From Oscillospiraceae bacterium (lineage in GTDB: Bacteria; Bacillota; Clostridia; Oscillospirales; Ruminococcaceae), in assembly GCA_017847885.1 (NCBI GenBank), contig JAGAUA010000021.1:1-38898 (forward strand): a stretch of DNA of 38,898 nt, given 5' to 3'. This document shows positions 33,206 through 38,898 of the stretch, piece by piece. The position numbers and the translations under genes were made by a program. The notes beneath the pieces are model-generated. The model made no database searches, was not told the origin of the DNA, and saw only the letters and a program-made list of their open reading frames with translations. Numbering within the stretch: the stretch's first letter is position 1; the number at the start of each line of letters is the position of its first letter.

Positions 33206-34699
33206 TTCATTGATGCTTGTAATAAATTCCTTAAATGCTTTTTGTCCGTTCTCATTCCTTTTGAACACACCTGCATCTTCAAGCACTTCAAGAAATGCCT
33301 TTCCGATTTCATCTTCGATAATCGATTTTGCATTGTCTTTATTAAAATCAGGATTACGTTTCAAAATATCTTCTGCCCACTGCGCATGCTGTATAAGTTC
33401 AGGATATGCATTAAGATTTTCTCCGTTTAGCATTGCTGTTTCAAGCATATTTATTTCCTTTGCAAGTCTTGCAGGAAGCACAGCAAGTCCCATAACCTCA
33501 ATCAGGCCGATGTTTTCTTTCTTGATATGATGAAGCGACGGATTTGGATGATATACGCCAAGAGGACGTTCCTCTGTCGTGATATTGTTTCTGAGTACGA
33601 GGTCGCACTCGTAAACATTGCCGTTTTTTCTTGCAATAGGAGTAATTGTGTTGTGTGGTTCTCCATCTGTTTCAGCAAAGATGAACACGCCTTCATCGGA
33701 GTACCCTCTCCATTTGGCAAGAATATCAGCACAGCATTTCGACAGCTGCTTTCTGTCCTCGGACGCAACACGGATAACCGACATAGGCCATTTCACAATC
33801 CCTGCTTTTACAGCTGGGTAAGCCTTTATTTCAAACTCGGTTTCAATGGGTGCTTTTGCCATTGCAAAGGTATAATTTCCACCCTGAAAATGTTCATGAC
33901 TGAGTATAGATCCGCCGACAATCGGCAAATCCGCATTCGAGCCTACAAAATAGTGCGGAAGATAATCTGTAATATCAAAAAGCTTTTCAAAAACCTCGCT
34001 GTCAATTTTCATAGGAATATGTTTTTCGTTGAAAAATATGCAGTGTTCATTATAGTAACCATATGGCGAATACTGTAACTGCCACTTTTCTCCGTTTACC
34101 ATAATCGGAACAGGACGCAGATTCTGTCTTGCAGGATGTGTTGCATGACCTGCAAATCCTGCATTTTCAGGACAAAGCTGGCATTCAGGATAAGATAATG
34201 CTTTTTGTGATTTTGCCGCTGCGATATCGCGAGGGTCTTTTTCGGGCTTTGAGCAATTTATCGTAATGTCAAGTCTGCCGTACTCACAGTCATAAGTCCA
34301 TTTCAGATCCTTCTCGATTCGTCCTGCACGAACATAATTAAGATTTTTACTGAAATCAAAATACCAGTCAGTAGCTTCTTTGGGATTTGTTGCATAACGC
34401 TTATTGAATTCTGCAACGACTTCTCTTGGCATAGGAGTCAGAATTCCCATAAGCTTTGTATCAAATAAATCACGTGAATTCGATGTATCGTTGATAATAT
34501 TATTCTCACAAGCATATTCAATCATCGGGGCAAGAATTGCGTCAATGGTTTCATCGGTGTATTCTGTATTATTACTTTCCCAATCGGTAAGCTTCAAAGC
34601 TTCCATAAGCTGATTACGGACAACATAAATATCGTCATTTGTAATAAGTTCCTTTTTTACTGCATAGTCAATTAACTTCTGTACGGCATTGTAAATCAT
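33203..34699 (-). CDS. galT: UDP-glucose--hexose-1-phosphate uridylyltransferase, Firmicutes type
   Basis: GalT exchanges UMP between UDP-glucose and galactose-1-phosphate. At 498 residues it is the long class II (Firmicutes) GalT, not the ~350-residue E. coli type. Motifs include the N-terminal MIYNAVQKLIDYAVKKELITNDD, YPECQLCPENAGFAGHATHPARQNLRPV, QYSPYGYYNEHCIFFNEKHIPM and GGSILSHEHFQGG, plus LGVYHPNPSLHHIKKENIGLIEVMGLAVLPARL near the C-terminus. GGAGGCG precedes the ATG, and the gene starts 11 bases after galE. It is last in the lac-gal operon, with a terminator immediately after. Confidence 0.96.
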   Translation of the reverse strand: MIYNAVQKLIDYAVKKELITNDDIYVVRNQLMEALKLTDWESNNTEYTDETIDAILAPMIEYACENNIINDTSNSRDLFDTKLMGILTPMPREVVAEFNKRYATNPKEATDWYFDFSKNLNYVRAGRIEKDLKWTYDCEYGRLDITINCSKPEKDPRDIAAAKSQKALSYPECQLCPENAGFAGHATHPARQNLRPVPIMVNGEKWQLQYSPYGYYNEHCIFFNEKHIPMKIDSEVFEKLFDITDYLPHYFVGSNADLPIVGGSILSHEHFQGGNYTFAMAKAPIETEFEIKAYPAVKAGIVKWPMSVIRVASEDRKQLSKCCADILAKWRGYSDEGVFIFAETDGEPHNTITPIARKNGNVYECDLVLRNNITTEERPLGVYHPNPSLHHIKKENIGLIEVMGLAVLPARLAKEINMLETAMLNGENLNAYPELIQHAQWAEDILKRNPDFNKDNAKSIIEDEIGKAFLEVLEDAGVFKRNENGQKAFKEFITSINE

Positions 34700-34710
34700 A
34701 TTTACGCCTC

Positions 34711-35703
34711 CTATTTATCGTTATAACCATTCGGATGATTTTTGTGCCAGTTCCATGCACTTGAAATGATTTCTTCAAGGCTGTCATGAACAGGTTTCCA
34801 GCCAAGGATTTTCTTTGCTTTTTCGCTTGATGCAACAAGTCTTGCAGGGTCACCTGCACGCCTTGAAGTTTCAGTTGCAGGAATCGGGTGTCCCGTAACC
34901 TTTCTCGCAGTTTCGATTACCTCACGAACGGAGTATCCTACGCCGTTTCCGAGGTTGAAAATATCGCTTTTTCCACCATTTGCAAGATACTTAACAGCAA
35001 GAATATGAGCCTGAGCAAGATCAGTAACGTGGATATAGTCACGGATACAAGTTCCGTCTGGAGTGTCGTAATCAGTGCCGTAAATGGAGATTGTTTCACG
35101 CTTGCCGTTTGGCACTTGAAGAATAAGCGGAATGAGGTGGCTTTCAGGGTTGTGTGCCTCGCCGATTGTGCCGCTTTCATCAGCACCGCAAGCATTGAAG
35201 TAACGGAGGGAAACGTATCTCAGACCGTGAGCTTCGGCTGTCCACTTGAACATTTTCTCCATAGCAAGTTTTGTTTCGCCATATGGGTTTGTCGGACAGG
35301 TTCTGTCGGTTTCAAGAATAGGAATATTCTCGGGTTCGCCGTATGTAGCGGCTGTTGAAGAAAATACTATTTTATCCACATTATTCTTTACCATTGCTTC
35401 AAGGAGAACCTTAGTGCCACAGAGGTTATTATCATAATATTTAAGCGGATTTGTGACGCTTTCACCAACGAGAGAATATGCAGCAAAATGAATTACAGCG
35501 TCAATCTTTTCCTGATGAAAAAGATTATCAAGAAAATCCGAGTCACGAAGGTCTCCTTCGTAGAATTTTGCACTTTCAGGGATTGCTTTGCGATATCCTG
35601 TAACAAGATTATCTGCAATAACAACTTCATGACCTGCTTTTACAAGTTCAGATGCCGTATGAGAACCGATATAGCCTGCTCCACCAAGTACCAGAATAGC
35701 CAT
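34711..35703 (-). CDS. galE: UDP-glucose 4-epimerase
   Basis: GalE interconverts UDP-galactose and UDP-glucose with tightly bound NAD. The 330 residues are typical of extended SDR enzymes. The N-terminal Rossmann loop GGAGYIGSHTASEL (7-20), the SSTAATYGEP segment with catalytic Ser, and YGETKLAMEKM (catalytic YxxxK, near 146-150) are clear; YFNACGAD, GTCIRDYIHVTDLAQAH and NLGNGVGYSV follow. AAGGAGTG sits before the ATG, inside the 4-base gap after galK2. It supplies UDP-glucose back to GalT and UDP-galactose for glycans. Confidence 0.97.
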   Translation of the reverse strand: MAILVLGGAGYIGSHTASELVKAGHEVVIADNLVTGYRKAIPESAKFYEGDLRDSDFLDNLFHQEKIDAVIHFAAYSLVGESVTNPLKYYDNNLCGTKVLLEAMVKNNVDKIVFSSTAATYGEPENIPILETDRTCPTNPYGETKLAMEKMFKWTAEAHGLRYVSLRYFNACGADESGTIGEAHNPESHLIPLILQVPNGKRETISIYGTDYDTPDGTCIRDYIHVTDLAQAHILAVKYLANGGKSDIFNLGNGVGYSVREVIETARKVTGHPIPATETSRRAGDPARLVASSEKAKKILGWKPVHDSLEEIISSAWNWHKNHPNGYNDK

Positions 35704-35707
35704 AAAA

Positions 35708-36994
35708 TCACTCCTTAGTAATCTCTACGCCGCCTATGGGACGGATTTTCATTTTTGTACAAGATTTTTCTCCGAAAATCCTGTTCATTTCATTGATATA
35801 GTCATCAACAAGACCAACGGGAACGAATGCCTGAATTGTTCCTGCAAAACCGCCGCCGTGTACTCTTACTGCTCCGCTATCGCCAAGAAATCTTCTGCTG
35901 AGCATAACAGCAAGGGTTATTGCCTGATTTTCAGGGTCGGAGCAGGAATAATGATTCTGAAGATACGCTTCTGAAGAACGCCCCGACTGCCTTACAAGCT
36001 CAAGGAAGTATTCAAAGTTTCCATCTTTCAAAGCAGAAGCTTCAAATTTTGCACGATTGTTTTCCTCAAAGAAATGCGTTGCTCGGATTATTGCTCTATC
36101 AGAACAGGTTTCACGGAGCTTCGGAATTTCATTGTAAAATAAAAGCTCATTCACAAATCTCAGATGGGACTTGCCGAAATGCTTTGCAATATTCTCCATC
36201 TCATTTCTGATTGCGGTATAATCATCAGTAAGGTCAGCGTGACTGCTCTTTGTATCGGTAATGCACAGGCAGTAGCCGTATTCCTCAAAATCACAGCTGA
36301 AGCCTTCAACCTTTGGCTGCTCCGTATCTGAAAAGTCGATGAACACCAAGCCTCCCACAGAAGAAACCATCTGGTCCATAAGACCGCTGTTCTTGCCGAA
36401 ATAAACATTTTCGGCAAACTGTCCGATTTTTGCGATTTCAACTGCTCCTGCCTTATTATCGTTATAATAGGTATCTATTATTGTACCAATCAGTGTTTCA
36501 AAAGCGGCTGATGAAGAAATTCCGCTTCCGCAGATTACGTCAGAGGTGCAATATAAATCAAAACCGCCGATTTTAACACCCATATCCATAAATCTTGTCG
36601 CTATACCGCTTGCGATTGCGGCTGTGCCTGTCTTACCCGATTGAACGGAAATATCGCTCAGATTTACAGTAAAAGGATTATATCCCTCGGATTTAATGCG
36701 GATAACTCCGTCATTGTGAAAGGCTACAACGCCGATAGCATCAAGATTTACAGCCGCCGCCAGCACGCAGCCGTGCTGGTGGTCGGTGTGGTTGCCTCCG
36801 ATTTCAGTTCTGCCGGGAGCTGAAAAGATGCGAATATTTTTTCTCTTGGGATAGAGCTTTGCAAAATTATTCACTGCACTAAGATAACGCTGTCTCTGGT
36901 ATTCCAGCTGTGATTCATCTGTGCCATAAAGCTCTTTGAATGTTTTTAAAAGCTCATTGTTTTCAATAGACTGTAAAGTTTTAAGGATATTCAT
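35708..36994 (-). CDS. galK: Galactokinase, paralogue 2 (operon copy)
   Basis: This is the galactokinase of the lac-gal operon, 428 residues. The order of motifs matches paralogue 1 at 31826: SAPGRTEIGGNHTDHQHGCVLAAAV (sugar site, GNHTDH instead of GEHTDY), GSGISSSAAFE (ATP loop), GLMDQMVSSVGG (catalytic Asp) and VHGGGFAGTIQAFVP. AAAGGAGC precedes the ATG, and the gene starts 20 bases after lacZ. Base composition is AT-rich (21 of 60 GC in a hand-counted row), unlike paralogue 1. Co-location with lacZ, galE and galT makes galactose its likely substrate, leaving the other copy's role open. Confidence 0.93.
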   Translation of the reverse strand: MNILKTLQSIENNELLKTFKELYGTDESQLEYQRQRYLSAVNNFAKLYPKRKNIRIFSAPGRTEIGGNHTDHQHGCVLAAAVNLDAIGVVAFHNDGVIRIKSEGYNPFTVNLSDISVQSGKTGTAAIASGIATRFMDMGVKIGGFDLYCTSDVICGSGISSSAAFETLIGTIIDTYYNDNKAGAVEIAKIGQFAENVYFGKNSGLMDQMVSSVGGLVFIDFSDTEQPKVEGFSCDFEEYGYCLCITDTKSSHADLTDDYTAIRNEMENIAKHFGKSHLRFVNELLFYNEIPKLRETCSDRAIIRATHFFEENNRAKFEASALKDGNFEYFLELVRQSGRSSEAYLQNHYSCSDPENQAITLAVMLSRRFLGDSGAVRVHGGGFAGTIQAFVPVGLVDDYINEMNRIFGEKSCTKMKIRPIGGVEITKE

Positions 36995-37014
36995 AACATT
37001 TGCTCCTTTCAGAA

Positions 37015-38898
<1,884 letters not shown>

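Overview
The window reads as a chromosomal segment of a Gram-positive anaerobe of the Oscillospirales/Ruminococcaceae type. The evidence is AAGGAGG-like ribosome binding sites, sigma-A promoters with 17-base spacers, Firmicutes-type GalT and short ManA and QueF proteins, GTP-type PEP carboxykinase, and short intergenic hairpin repeats (CTACAAA...TTTGTAG type) of the kind I associate with gut Clostridia. The genus is inference. I see no rRNA, tRNA, CRISPR array, transposase or phage gene.

Layout. 1-470: gene-free and hairpin-dense, with REP-like repeats. 471-7540 (minus): a tight seven-gene run, manA - MATE transporter - ROK sugar kinase - DUF4375 protein - lipoprotein - ilvD - small membrane-anchored protein, fed by one near-perfect promoter at 7582-7610. 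7707-8582 (plus): prmC, divergent from that run. 8635-12495 (minus): pckG, an orphan amino-acid-type binding lipoprotein, and a DUF1624/HGSNAT-like membrane acyltransferase, each with its own promoter. 12675-13172 (plus): a dCMP deaminase-like enzyme. 13213-17476 (minus): a preQ1 (queuosine precursor) operon queD-queE-folE-ATPase-P-loop kinase-queC-queF. Its leader combines a consensus promoter, a possible preQ1-responsive aptamer and an intrinsic terminator. 17762-18832 (plus): ilvE. 18833-19053: a REP pair between two identical terminator hairpins. 19054-21225 (minus): NAD(P)HX repair enzyme and a lipoprotein. 21532-25590 (plus): chemoreceptor, GH43 glycosidase, RNase H. 25622-25872: a probable stand-alone structured ncRNA with its own promoter and terminator. 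25890-28023 (minus): nicotinamidase-like and nicotinate phosphoribosyltransferase genes (NAD salvage). 28349-33070 (plus): CapA-like lipoprotein, RodA/FtsW-like SEDS protein, EamA transporter, galactokinase 1. 33203-38898 (minus): lacZ (cut by the window end) - galK2 - galE - galT, a lactose/Leloir operon with visibly lower GC than the flanking DNA.

How it fits together. LacZ, GalK, GalT and GalE take lactose or galactosides to UDP-sugars and glucose-1-phosphate. ROK kinase and ManA feed hexoses into glycolysis, and GH43 probably releases pentoses or galactose from plant or dietary glycans. PEPCK links PEP and oxaloacetate at the fermentation branch point. IlvD and IlvE serve branched-chain amino acid synthesis. 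PncA/PncB and NnrD/E maintain NAD. FolE-QueD-QueE-QueC-QueF is a complete GTP to preQ1 route, with two ATP-binding proteins of unknown role embedded in it.

The strongest leads are the ncRNA at 25622-25872, the two unassigned P-loop genes and attenuator leader of the que operon, the seven-copy REP-like family with compensatory stem changes, and the paired, divergent galactokinases at a composition boundary. Promoter, RNA-structure and start-site calls were made by eye; no database search was run.
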